A stretch of DNA of 64,000 nt from contig JABAKD010000023.1 in assembly GCA_012845835.1 (NCBI GenBank), positions 18,834,691-18,898,690 on the forward strand, given 5' to 3'. Positions 33,609-43,719 of this stretch are shown in pieces (the stretch's first letter is position 1; each line of letters begins with the position of its first letter). Origin of the DNA: Undaria pinnatifida. Its lineage: Eukaryota > Sar > Phaeophyceae > Laminariales > Alariaceae. Both the position numbers and the translations under genes were made by a program. The notes beneath the pieces were generated by a model. The model did no database searches. It was not told the origin of the DNA and saw nothing but the letters and a program-made list of their open reading frames with translations.

Positions 33609-34950
33609 TAGGGCTGTGAGTCGGCACGACTTGAGTCGCCGACTAGTTTATCGTCAGACTTATAATCAGTCGTGAAACGCAGGTGCCGACTTCCCTTCTT
33701 ATTGGGTTTCCTTAACTGTAGGAAGACTTTCTTGTTGCCGGATAAATTTTTTAACCTGAGTTGCTGTGGGCTGCGGTTACACCTCACATGCCTTGTGACA
33801 CTGCAGCGCACAGCGGGAGATCCACACACATGCACACACGGCGGAACGGCCCATCTCTCTGGACGGTGCCGACGGCGTCATTCCTGGCGCACCCAATGCC
33901 AACGCTGAGGGCGGAGATCCCGTAGGCGACGATGCGGCTATTACCGGCCCGCGGACCACCTTGGCGAGTGCACGCGACCCTGAAAAGGTGCTCTACCGCG
34001 TGAACCATGAGGATAGGCGCAGCAAGCCGCTCAGATTCAACAATCCGCTGTTGAATTTTTAATTGTATACCTCAAGGACTCGCTCCCTGGCGTAGCCGTG
34101 TGCAAGTTTCGCGAGGCGAACGGCGATTTCGGCGATGCCAAGGTTAGGTTCGGGTCCCCTACTCATTTGAGGCAGCATCTAGACACAAATAGAAAAGGGC
34201 ATCGTGAGGCCCTGAAAGAACATGAGGCGCGTGGGTCGGGTAGCAAAGGCGGAGGTGGTGGTGGGGCCTCGAGCGAGAAGGATGCGGGGAGCATCGTTGC
34301 TAAGATGGACGGCGTCAAGCCTTCACGAGCAATATGGTTCAGTTCATCATCGACAATTCTCATAATCGATGGTTTAGGACTTGCGGTTGTCATCGACGCG
34401 TGCGTTTCGCGCAAGGTTGGGATAGACATTTTTGGTAGTAAACGCATAACATCACGGAGGGATCCAAGACCTTCTCTTCTCGGGATGATTTTCGCCCCGC
34501 CATATTGGTGTTGGGTTCGCTTTTTCGCTCGTATCCCCCCCAGGTAGTATTGCGACTCAAACCATTGCTGTCACGTTTCGCTAGTCCGGGGTAGATTTCC
34601 CTGGTACGTACGTGGTACTTCTCGTTTTTTTGTGCATTTCTTGTGTAAACTGATGCTTTTTTGTATTTTCGTTTGAAACTGGTGTGAATGTAGTCATATT
34701 GTTTGCGCTTTCCTTGCGTAAAATGAAGCCAAATTGTGTTTTTTTCCCATCCGACGGCGTGCCCTTCGGGGGCGCTTCCAGCGGGGCAACCTCGGCCGGG
34801 GGGGCGGGGGGGGGGGGGGGGGGGGTTACTCGCTTCGCTCTCCTGGCTTTAGTCGGCAAGTCAGCCGACGTACCGACTAAAATCAGCTGGTGGACTTCGC
34901 CGACTAGCGACTAGTTATTAATCGTGAGATGAAACCGACTCACAGCCCTA
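33609..34950 (+). mobile_element. hAT DNA transposon, 1342 bp, defective
   Basis: Both ends are the perfect 16-bp inverted repeat TAGGGCTGTGAGTCGG. Just inside each end, AGTCG and CGACTAG words recur (for example CGCCGACTAG at left and right), as subterminal binding repeats do in hAT elements. Flanking 8-mers agree at six of eight positions, fitting an aged 8-bp target duplication. The interior keeps a BED-finger coding relic on the plus strand but no transposase core, so the element is an internally deleted derivative. A run of about 25 G lies at 34800-34826. It sits in an R2 satellite unit and is therefore younger than that array. Confidence 0.8.
33862..34340 (+). pseudogene. hAT-encoded N-terminal region with BED-type zinc finger relic
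   Basis: BED fingers bind DNA at the N-terminus of many hAT transposases. Here a Gly/Ala/Asp-rich frame (GVIPGAPNANAEGGDPVGDD) runs from 33862 to YRVNHEDRRSKPLRFN. A frame slip just before the TAA at 34060-34062 puts the next part in another phase: AVEFLIVYLKDSLPGVAVC at about 34045-34103, then KFREANGDFGDAKVRFGSP, LRQHLDTNRKGH and a Glu/Ser/Gly-rich tail to about 34340. The finger keeps one Cys (codon 34101) and the two His eight residues apart. The second Cys is replaced by Arg, so the site is probably dead. No dimerisation (hATC) region follows. Confidence 0.5.
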
Positions 34951-34958
34951 CTGATTGG
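34951..34958. repeat. right target-site duplication, decayed (CTGATTGG)
   Basis: Partner of 33601-33608. Confidence 0.55.
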
Positions 34959-35884
34959 TGAGTGGCCGGCGTGCGTCAGACTTGCTTTCTGGAGATGGTG
35001 GAATATTCCCAGCTAGCGACTAATATGTAGCGGTAAGTACCGGGCAGTTTATACTGCTGTAGTAGTTGTTGTTGTGGTAGTAGATAGCACTACGCGGGTG
35101 TCTACGTGACGGAGTGCTATTATACGTGTACTGCTGCTGCTATACATTTCAGGCCATGTACGTAGACATACTTTCAAATATCTCGGCAGGTAATTCGTCT
35201 TGGAATCATATGGTTAATGGAACCTGCTTCGCTGTCAGCGCTCCCATTCGGAACACGCCTCCATAATTCCTCCTCTCGGAGAACCTTCCCGGCGGCTTTC
35301 TTTGCGTTCCTTGCTTTCTTTGCCTTCCTTGCGCTCCTCCGGCCCGCCCCAACGCTGACTGCAAGACAAAATCTCCAGCACTGCTTGAAGGTAAGCATCT
35401 CCACACTAATTTCAAGATTGTTTCCACTACAAAGCAAGGAATGTGTTGTTCATCAAGTCGAAAAAAGCAAAGAACTATATCTTACAAAAATGGAGTCAGC
35501 ATGAAAAATAGCATGAGCACGACGGCCGATCCCACACTACAGTAAATTCAACCTAAAACTTGCCAATAAACGAAATCAAGTACATTTTTTTTCTGTCCGA
35601 ACACGTATGTATGCGTGTACGCATCATATCATCGGACCCTTCGTTTATAAATTATGCACAAGTACACGTTTATTTTGCGCCTGTATCTTTTGCTCGAATC
35701 ACAATAAAAACACATCACACGCAGCTCTTAGAACTACAGCAGTTGTAGCATGTTGTTGTCGAGCATGTAACACCACGACAGCACAGCACAGCGCGTCCAG
35801 CCCTCAAAGCCTCACATTATGTACGGTATGAGCGTGGGTACTGCTGTGTGCTCGTTTTTTTTTTTCTTTCTCTATTGATTGTCT
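34959..35884. other. unassigned sequence with a weak Lys/Ala-rich minus frame
   Basis: Minus 35437-35174 reads GAGRRSARKAKKARNAKKAAGK in the middle. The basic run comes from CTTTCTTTGC-type repeats at 35290-35340, so it could be simple-sequence noise. Nothing else is seen. Confidence 0.35.
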
Positions 35885-36095
35885 TTTCTCGGTCCTCTTC
35901 GTATGTTGTTTTTCGCAAATTACAGTGGTGCCGCCGATCACAACGTGACATCACCAACAAGCACACAGCACAGGGCAATTAGCTCTGCACAAGAAGTTCT
36001 TGGCATTATGAAACCGTTAGTTGCACCAAGTCACCGGCCTCTTTTTTTTGACCTCGTCACTTTTTGTGACAGCCGCCCGTGGAGCGGGGCCCTTG
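35885..36095 (+). repeat. R7 unit, dispersed single copy
   Basis: Shares TCGGTCCTCT, TTCGCAAATTACA, GCCGATCACAACGTGACATC, AAGCACACAGCACAGGGCAA, TTAGCTCTGCACAAG and TTCTTGGCATTATGAAA with the array at 42744-43660. Confidence 0.75.
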
Positions 36096-37005
36096 TAAGT
36101 ACTACCTCTGAGTGACCACGGACGGAAATTTAAGGGCCGTAGGGGGTTCATATTTGCACCCCAATTGTCCGTACTTTTTCGTTCAGAGTGATACATTACA
36201 GCACTCTACGACGAGCACTACTACTATGCCCTTCACTGTAATGCCACTAGGGAAACCGCAGATCTATCGCCACGAGTAGGGCTGTGGTGGTACCTCTAGT
36301 ATGTATTAATCGGTTTGAGGAGCTGATACTCTTTCCAGTTTCAGTGAAAGGAGGGACCGCAAAGCCACGGGCCGGTTTGTACGTGCTGTGCTTGTGTATT
36401 TGGCAGTAACAAGCGGGGTTACAAGTGTCATGGTGATGGATCAAGGTGCCGTTGAGTCTCTGTAACTAACCAGGATTTGAGGAAACGGGAATGTTTGCTT
36501 GTGGGCGGAGCTTATACTGTATCGTCAATTGTTTGCTTATTGTGTGTGAATAAGTGTTTTTCGTTGGCGGCAGAAACTGGGCCGGGTTTGGTCAGGGCCA
36601 AGCAGGTAGTGTCATTGTACAGACGTACAGGGTCCGTGTTCGGGTAGGATGGTAGAGTTGCTGTAGCAAGTTCTAGTGCTTGCCGAAAACGTTCTCCCCG
36701 CCCCACGCTTTAGTCCTGTCGTTAAGAGAGCAGAGTACGACTGTGGGAGTATGGTCATGTATGGCGAGGATTGAGATAGTGTCGCGCGTTCCGGACGAGA
36801 CCCCGACGAGTTCATACTACTATTTCTCCGAATACGAAGAGATCTCGTACCTGCGGCGGACGGCGCAGCACTCTAGTGGGTGATCCAGCGTAGAGGTAGG
36901 TGGGTGTCAGACGCGTACAATATGGTATACATTCGCGTCGAGCACGCGGGGCAAATATCCCGTAAACAATAGGAACAGGCAAGAGCTAGAGAAACTCTGG
37001 CAAAA
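36096..37005. other. unassigned sequence
   Basis: No gene or clear repeat. Confidence 0.45.
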
Positions 37006-37009
37006 GGTA

Positions 37010-37250
37010 ATGTATTGGGAATGCCCGGGCAGTCTCAGGCGACGTCGTGTGTGGAGGAGTTCCACGACATCGTGTCGTGGGGGGACTCTGTCGTCGTGCA
37101 CTGCCTGTTTTTTTGTAAGCGGCCTTGCTAGTGGTGAACGGAGGAAGGCATCGGATTTTGGAGTGGATATCAGTTGGATGCCGCAAAGGGTGGTTGTGCG
37201 CGACTGGTTTCCCGGGAGGGCTCTCCCTCCGAAGTCCCAGACATGACTAC
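37010..37250 (+). repeat. R13 dispersed repeat, copy 1
   Basis: Matches 37880-38110: GGAGTTCC, ACATCGTGTCGTG, GGCCTTGCTAGTGGTGAACG, GAGGAAGGCATCGGATT, GATATCAGTTGGATG and GAGGGCTCTCCCTCCGAAG. Confidence 0.7.
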
Positions 37251-37282
37251 AATGAAGCAATGTAAAATATATAATAAGAAAG

Positions 37283-37545
37283 TGAAGATTACACCGCCCA
37301 GGGAATTGGGAGCGGCGTAACTTGTACCTGGTAGTGTAAATGCAACGAGAGGAGTATTTGGGGTTAGTTTTCCATGATATTGTACAAGTGTAAACCACTG
37401 GTGAAGATCATGGCCTGAAAACGTTTGCGCAGCTAGGAAGGCGCGCGTCGAAGGGCTAGGGATGGTGCCGAAGAAGCTGCGCTATCAAATCAGTGAGGGA
37501 GAGTAGCTGGGCAGCGCCCAGGCGAATCGCGACACTGCCGACCAG
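37283..37545 (+). repeat. R14 dispersed repeat, copy 2
   Basis: Counterpart of 18525-18775. Here it lies between the two R13 copies. Confidence 0.65.
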
Positions 37546-37879
37546 CGCCCAGGCGAATGGCCAGACTGTTAGTTCTCCCACCCTACCACCCTTTTTTTTC
37601 GAAGAGACGAGGAATGGGACCTAACGCTTGTCTTATGTATGATATTCTATACTTTTGGCTACAACTCTTTGAATCACAAGTCTACTTAACCCAAAAATCT
37701 TTCGAGTTTTATTCCTTTTCGCCATATTTCTCGTTGAATACCTTGGCCATGGATTTGATACTCAGGCAGTGTTTTTGTTTTTCACCAAATGAGTTGGTGG
37801 GAGAGGTACAGAGATCCTCACGTGGAGAGCCTCGGGAAAAATATGGGGCACCTCTACCGTAGCATGCGTTATTTGGGTG
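37546..37879. other. unassigned sequence
   Basis: No motif. It forms the first part of a 162-residue frame (37789-38277) whose second half is R13 sequence. Confidence 0.35.
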
Positions 37880-38110
37880 CCTTAGGTACTATGTATTTGA
37901 AGGAGTTCCCACGGCATCGTGTCGTGAGAGGAGATAGTGTTCGTATACTGCGCGGGTTTTCGGTCGGGGCCTGGCTAGTGGTCAACGGAGGGAGGCGTCG
38001 GATTGAGAGTAGATATCAATTGGTTGTCTCGAAGCATGGTTGCGGTCGGCTGGTCTCTCGGGAAGGCTCTCCCTCCAAGGTCGCAGGCATGAGAATAAGA
38101 AATTCGAAAG
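37880..38110 (+). repeat. R13 dispersed repeat, copy 2
   Basis: The plus frame reads EFPRHRVVRGDSVRILRGF, and the first copy reads EFHDIVSWGDSVVVHC in the matching place. A short coding origin is possible but unproven. Confidence 0.65.
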
Positions 38111-39079
38111 ATATCAAATATATTGCGTGTTATGAATCGATACGAACATGTTCGTCGGCAGCAAGTGAGACACTATCACCTTCCATGTGCGATGTAATCG
38201 ATCTTGCGCACCGAGTATTCCTACCAAACCTATGTGGTGTATTTTTTTTGGCGTGTTTATGCCCGCGCAAATTGTAACATGTCGGTACTGCTGTACTAAG
38301 GCCGCGGGGGATCACATCCACCCCCCATCCGCGGTTTCCGACTCACTCTAAGATGTAGACATTTTTCAGTGCAGTCTATTAAATAGCACGCTGTGTTTTG
38401 AACTTTTAACTGATTCGTGCCTTAGCAGAGAGCGGGTTCAACCTTTTAGTGTTGCATCCACAGCAGCTAGCGAATTTTTTCAGATTAGCCGTCCGAACTT
38501 TTTCACTGGAGGCCTACACCTCGACTTTGGGGTGTTGCACTGGTCAAACCTGGTCGAAAGTCGTAGACACGGAAAAGAAAATCAACCCCCAACTGAACTT
38601 TTACACATCAATTGCGGACAGTTTTATGTCCTCGCAAGCGAACACAGCCCGCGAAAGTTCGCCATGCCCATGATGGGGTGTGTGCAGCAGTCGTTGACAG
38701 CCAGAACGACACACGACGTGACTTCGTAAAATCAAAGTCACGACTATACTATTGTGCAATATTTTTGTTTGGAGCCGTGTTATAATAGTAACGAGGGCGA
38801 CGCAAGAAATATGAAGGCCCAGATCAACCTGACTGAATAGTCTACTCGTGTACGTACATATTTTTTATTTGGTTCGCACAAGACACGATTTACCTTATAA
38901 ACCCTGGGGGCCGTTGTTAGTACGGGTGGTTGCACAGAACGAAAACTGTGAGTAGAAGAGCAGCTGGCGAAAACAATAACAAGCGCCAAAGTAGCGTAGC
39001 ACGCTTATTGTAGTCCTTGCTGTAGGCAGACCACAGCAGCAGCGTGGAAACTGTGCCAAAAAAGTGAAATACTGTAGAC
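38111..39079. other. unassigned sequence
   Basis: No gene is supported. Nothing repeats clearly inside the window. Confidence 0.45.
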
Positions 39080-39428
39080 AGCTTTGGTCTGCCTCGCCCC
39101 TGTGCCATCTTGTCATGGAGCGGTCCGCCGCGTCGATGGCCCCCCGGTACCAGATTGCACTCCTTTTAGTCGCCCTCGGCCATAGCACCGCCTCTTCTCC
39201 GAACAGCAAAGGAGAGCTATCCGTGGACCCCCCGGTGGCTTGGAATGTCGTCTGCTAGACATTGCGCCCATTTATTTTCCAGGTCGGCTTGGTCCCGGGT
39301 TCTCCCCACCAGTCATCGTCCCGAACATGACGCGATGGGTCAGTCGCTCATCGATCGTCCGTTGCACAGTTCCCGCAAGGAGGAGCCGTTGTTTACGGAT
39401 GATCGTCTCAACGATCCGACGCTGAAAC
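39080..39428 (-). pseudogene. LINE (non-LTR retrotransposon) reverse-transcriptase C-terminal tail, degenerate
   Basis: In LINE polymerases the RT domain is often followed by a tail of the form LRWxGHVxRMxxxRLPxxVLFG...GRPRxxW. On the minus strand, from about 39428, the frame reads RRIVETIIRKQRLL, AGTVQRTIDERLTHRVMFGT and GGENPGPSRPGK, which fits this tail. It then meets a stop at about 39280. A second frame supplies ENKWAQCLADDIPSH. A third, from about 39210, reads FGEEAVLWPRATKRSAIWYR and MTRWHRGEAD. At least two frame changes show a dead copy. The catalytic RT part (YxDD) would lie upstream at higher coordinates and is not seen, so this is a truncated 3-prime end, as is usual for LINE insertions. 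Confidence 0.55.
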
Positions 39429-39754
39429 GACACAACTCTGTCAGATCGTATACTAATAACATGTATGCCACCCTTCTTACAAACATGTGTTGAGGTTACA
39501 GAAAAAAATGTAGTGGGTCGATGTTTTGGGGCCCTATAGCTGTAACCGTGAAGAGCCGATTTCGACAGAGCCGGTTTTGCTTTTTTCTTTGTGAGCTTAC
39601 ACCGTTGCTGTTGGCAAGGTGTTTTTTTTACAAAAGTGTTTGAATTTTTTTTTTTGCGTTTTTTGCTGATGGGATTTTCGCACTATTGCTGCGGTAAAAA
39701 AACGGTAAAACATAAATAAAACTTAGTGTAATCCTGTTTTTTGCCAGGCGGTGC
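39429..39754. other. unassigned, T-rich
   Basis: T runs near 39626 and 39648, and an AAAACGGTAAAACATAAATAAAA stretch (variable). No gene. Confidence 0.4.
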
Positions 39755-39965
39755 GTTATCGTGCCTGTTTCGCCGCGTCGGCTTCGATGCCGCGGGGCTC
39801 GGGTGACAGGGGGCCGCCCGGGAGGCGCGACCCCGGGGCCCCGCGCTCGCGCACGATCCGTGGCCGCCGCGGCGCGCTCGCGAGCCCGAAATATCGAGCT
39901 AGTTTCGCGGGGGTGCCCCGGGGCCCCGCCCCGTTCCGCCGTGCCGAGCGGGCCGCGTGAAACCG
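39755..39965. other. GC-rich, CpG-dense island of about 210 bp
   Basis: GCGCGCTCGCGAGCC, CCCGGGAGGCGCGACCCC and CCCCGGGGCCCCGCCCC-type words make this stretch far richer in G+C and CpG than its flanks, which begin with AT-rich DNA. Frames on both strands are open through lack of AT-rich stops. It may be a promoter-like island or a transferred fragment. Confidence 0.5.
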
Positions 39966-39996
39966 GCTTCGTGCACTTTGTGCTCAAAGTCTATTT

Positions 39997-40728
39997 TTAT
40001 ATTAACAGTTCAGCGCGCCCGCGAGAACCGCCCCGCCTCTCGCACACATCTCCCCTAGAAGTAACGAACGCCGATTTGCCCCGCACACCAAACACCCCTC
40101 CAGTTCGATCGCGCACTGCGCAGGCCACTCTGAAGAGCAAGGGCAAATACACGAGACACGCGACCCAAGAGCCCCCCATCCTAGCACGCACACACAATAC
40201 CATGTGCAACATCGAGCATCGTTCTGGACACAACACGCAACTCGCCATGTCGGGGTCAGCAGCACTACTGTTGTGCACCCTTCGCCCGAACGTACCAACA
40301 TGCACGATCTGACGGTGTGGACCAAGTTGCGGGGAGGGGCCTCCCTTGCCCAGAAACGCAGCCTGGGTTACCCCCGTGTGCCAAGTTTTGCGAGCATATA
40401 ACGAACGGCGCATGATATAAAACACACCACGTATCTTACATGGTCGCCCATCAAGGTTTTCGCTCCAAACGCCCCGTCTGTGGTGAGGTTCCTCAGGCGC
40501 CGTGACCACGAACTCAAATCCCTGGCCCACGGAAAAGGCGCGGCGCAGGACAAGTCTCCTAGATTCACAGATGTGGGCTTCCGATTTCTGTCGCGACTTG
40601 GCGCGTATCGGCAAAGCGAGGGCGGTGGGAGCAGAGGAGCTCGGTGCCCAAATAGGTATTAAAAGCTGCAATACTTCGAAGTATAGATGCGTGGAAATAT
40701 TAAATGACTTTCGGCCTCCGAAACACAA
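39997..40728 (-). CDS. long reading frame, unknown
   Basis: This minus frame has 243 codons without a stop, the longest in the window outside tandem repeats. The first true ATG lies at 40413, leaving 139 residues. Stretches such as RRAFSVGQGFEFVVTAPEE upstream of that ATG look protein-like, so a spliced start is possible. The downstream half has many Cys and Arg (CVLCPERCSML), with no domain recognised and no membrane or signal pattern. The plus strand also has a coding-like frame near 40440-40660 (SVVRFLRRRDHELKSLA), so the coding strand is uncertain. It may be an exon of a host gene or a decayed element. Confidence 0.25.
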   Translation of the reverse strand: MCFGGRKSFNISTHLYFEVLQLLIPIWAPSSSAPTALALPIRAKSRQKSEAHICESRRLVLRRAFSVGQGFEFVVTAPEEPHHRRGVWSENLDGRPCKIRGVFYIMRRSLYARKTWHTGVTQAAFLGKGGPSPQLGPHRQIVHVGTFGRRVHNSSAADPDMASCVLCPERCSMLHMVLCVRARMGGSWVACLVYLPLLFRVACAVRDRTGGVFGVRGKSAFVTSRGDVCERRGGSRGRAELLI

Positions 40729-40799
40729 ATATTTAGGTTCTTACGTTTCCCCCGCATGGGGGCCGTTCTCTCCAAACTACAAAACCAAAAAAAAAATGA

Positions 40800-41220
40800 T
40801 ATCGTGTGATGCTTTTTTTATAAGGGCTCCGCGTGCGGGCTGGCGATTATTCGTACATGTTTGCGTTTTGTTTTTTCTTTGATTGCTCTTTTAATGGTAC
40901 CGCCGTGGAGTGATGCTGTTATTTCCGGTTCTAATCACTAAACTAAAAAAATCGGTACGTACGTGTGTTGTTCTTACAAGGGCTCTGCCTGGGTGTCGGC
41001 GATCTTTGCTTTTTTGCCTGTTTGTTTTTTCTGTGTTTAGTGCTGTGCTGTGGAGTGATTGTTGCTGCTGCAGGATGTGGCTGCTCTGCTGCTGTGTTTC
41101 ACTTGTTGTTTTTTCAAGGGCTCCGCACGGGTGGCGTTTTTTTCTTTCTTTGCATTTTCAATTTTCCTATTTTATCCAATTTTTGTTTTTAGTTCCAAGA
41201 GTCCATTTATAACATACGTG
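40800..41220. repeat. tandem array of about 140-155 bp units
   Basis: AAGGGCTCCGC or AAGGGCTCTGC begins near 40822, 40978 and 41116. Each is followed by GGGTGTCGGCG or GGGTGGCG and a T-rich stretch. GTGGAGTGATGCTG and GTGGAGTGATTGTTG recur between them. The units are strongly decayed. Confidence 0.5.
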
Positions 41221-41939
41221 TGATGCGTCAGGTTTTCATTACATGGGCGCGGGCGTTATGTGTGTGTATTTTTTTCCATATTTTCGATTGTTTTTCCTTT
41301 GTTTCTTTTTTTTCCCCGAAAGCCTTTTTTACACAGCACTTTCACCTTCCTGCGACGGGCAGTGCATACGTACCAGGTACGGACGTGTGTGCGTGCGAAA
41401 GCATAGTAACTGTTGTATCAATGTACTCAGTATGCGCCTGTTAGTGCGGGTACAGTACCAGCGCACACCAGCTGTAGTAATGAATGGCGGTACAGCGCTT
41501 GAAAGCATGCTGCTGCTGTTGCTGCTGTGCTGCTAGGACACGAGACGACACGTGGGGTTGGGTTACGTAGCTACAACTACTACTGCTGTTATGCCAGTAG
41601 TACGTGTCTACGTACCTTCCACTGCTGCAGTATGATAGCATACTGTGTCCTGGTATTCGCGAGGGAAAATGTGGTGGGAATCGAGTATAGAAGGGGTGTC
41701 GAGCCCACACAGGTGGGAGAGCTTAGTCTCGCGCCTCGCGGGATCGTGCGATCGGTCGGTCACCGACGCCTGGTCGCTCAGTCGCTCCACCTCGGCCTGT
41801 GAACTTTGATAGATGTCGTCCGACACCCTGAGACCTCGACCGTCCTTATGTACAACGTCACGTTTCAATGCATATCTCCTACGGCATTCCAGGTTGCGTC
41901 GCCCCGTGGGGAATACCCCACTCCCCGAAGAGGAGCCTT
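41221..41939. other. unassigned sequence
   Basis: No gene is supported. CTGCTGCTG runs near 41510-41535 and TACGTACC words near 41600. Confidence 0.4.
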
Positions 41940-42260
41940 GCATGTATGCATATATTAGTCATTTTTGCCTCTGTTTTCGGACATATATATCTTCGCACGC
42001 GCACTTTTAGCCAAAACGCGAAGGGGGTGGACACAACTCGGACCTTGCGGTCACAGTCGTAGAGGTTGGGGCACGATCCGTGCAGTGTGTCATGGGTGAA
42101 AGTGTTTCGCTCGCAGGACAATTTTTCAACAGCGGCGCGTGTCAAAAAAAAAAAATTGTTCGTATTATTTTCCCGGCGTTTCTGCCCGGGGCAGCGAGAT
42201 ATTTCATCAGCTGAGATCTGGGCTTGGCTCATCAGCTCAGCACCGCCAAGCACCCCATCG
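41940..42260 (-). repeat. repeat with shared frame DTLHGS, copy 2
   Basis: The minus strand matches 15950-16200. This copy's frame is longer and cleaner: 124 residues from 42253 to 41879, with HDTLHGSCPNLYDCDRKVR and LKVRVRRYICPKTEAKM. It may preserve a real but unrecognised protein segment. Confidence 0.5.
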
Positions 42261-42600
42261 CAGCGCTATAGCTCACAGCAACGCAGCGCCGTGCAGTGCC
42301 CTGCGATGCCCTGCAGCTCAGCAAAGCGAAGCGAAGCGCTGTGCTTTGCTGTGCTCTGTCATGCTGCGTGCTTTGCTGTACTTTTTTACTAGTTCGTACA
42401 TTCCAATAATATTCGAAGTATCAAATCACATACTGGTACTTTTAATACTACATCAGGTTTGCACATATGACATTGTCATTGGATCACAAACAATGCACCC
42501 CCAGCTCAGTTCAGCACCGCTATATATAGCTCAGCAGCGCAGCGCAGTGCAGTGCCGTGCGGTGCTGTGTCGTGCGGCGCAGTTACTAGTAGTAGTTGTA
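42235..42600. repeat. low-complexity GCAGC/AGTGC-rich stretch
   Basis: CAGCGC, AGCAAAGCGAAGCGAAGCGC and GTGCAGTGCCGTGCGGTGC words dominate 42240-42375 and 42490-42590. Frames across them are not genes. Confidence 0.6.
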
Positions 42601-42683
42601 GTACCAGGTATGATACAGATACCAGGTTTTATGTACGTGTTTTGTGTACTCGTATTTTGCTTTCATCAGTCCTTTCTTTGTCC

Positions 42684-42723
42684 CCATGCCCCCCCCCCCT
42701 CCCCCCCTCTCCCCCCCCCCCCG
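42684..42723. repeat. polypyrimidine run
   Basis: About 40 bases of almost pure C with a few T, on the plus strand. Confidence 0.8.
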
Positions 42724-42743
42724 CAAATATCGCCCGTGCCGTT

Positions 42744-43660
42744 CAGAACGTGACATCAACAAGCACACAGCACAGCGCAGGGCAATTAGCTCTGCACAAG
42801 CACCTCTTGGCATTAGTATCAATTCCTTATTCGCACCAAATAATCACAGGCCTTTTCTTCCTGCCCCATTTATTTACATGTTTCAGTTAGTTGCAATCTT
42901 TCCTGCGCGAGCGTAGCGGGCGGCGTCAGCAGCCTTGCGGAGCGGAGACCGGTGCTTTCTTTAGAACCACCCAGAGTACCACCAGGTACCGTGTCCATGT
43001 GTGTACTCGTCTTTTTGCTTTTTCGTCGTGGATTTTGTTCTCCATCTCGGCCCTTTTCGCGGTTTTTTCTTCGCAAATTACACCCGTACTACTGCCGATC
43101 AGAACGTGACATCGCCGACATACAGCACAGCACAGATAGGGCAAGCAATTCCGCACAAGTAGCTCTTGGCATTATCAAATCGCTAGTTGCACTAAATTAT
43201 GGGCCTCTTTTATCTGCCCCCTTCACATTTATTAGTTGAAATCTGCAATCTTTCTTGCGCGAGCGTAGCGGGCGGCGTCAGCAGCGTTGCGGAGCGGAGA
43301 CCTGTGCTTCAATTAGCACCACACAGAGTACAACCAGGTACCGTTGGTACGTGTGTGTACTCGTCTTTTGCTGTTTTGTCGTTGATTTTATTCTCCATCT
43401 CGGTCCTCTCCGCGATTTTTTCTTCGCAAATTACACCCGTACAACTGCCGATCAGAACGTGTCATCGCCAACATACAGCACAGCAAAGACAGGGCAATCA
43501 GCTCCGCACAACTAGCTCTTGGCATTATCAAATCGGTAGTTGAACTAAATTATGGGCCTCTTCTTTCTGCCCCCTTCACATTTTTAGTTGAAATCTTCCT
43601 TGCGCCAGCGTAGCGGGCCGCGTCAGCCGCCCGCGGAACGGAGCCCTTGTATGTTCGTAC
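42744..43660. repeat. R7 tandem array, period about 355 bp
   Basis: CAGAACGTGACATC or CAGAACGTGTCATC starts at 42744, 43100 and 43453. Units share CAAGTAGCTCTTGGCATTAT, TTATGGGCCTCTT, CGCGAGCGTAGCGGGCGGCG, GCGGAGCGGAGACC, CCAGGTACCGT, CTCCATCTCGGTCCTC and TTCTTCGCAAATTACACCCG. The last unit is cut at about 43660. A solitary unit is at 35885-36095. Confidence 0.9.
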
Positions 43661-43719
43661 AAAACATGACAACCCTAGGATGTTTGCCCCCTTCCAATGC
43701 GCATATAATACGAATGCCA

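Noticed and set aside
37789-38277. 162-codon plus frame
   Set aside because: Half is R13 repeat whose other copy has stops in this phase; kept only as a repeat.
42139-42753. 204-codon plus frame
   Set aside because: Covers GCAGC-rich low-complexity DNA and a poly-C run.
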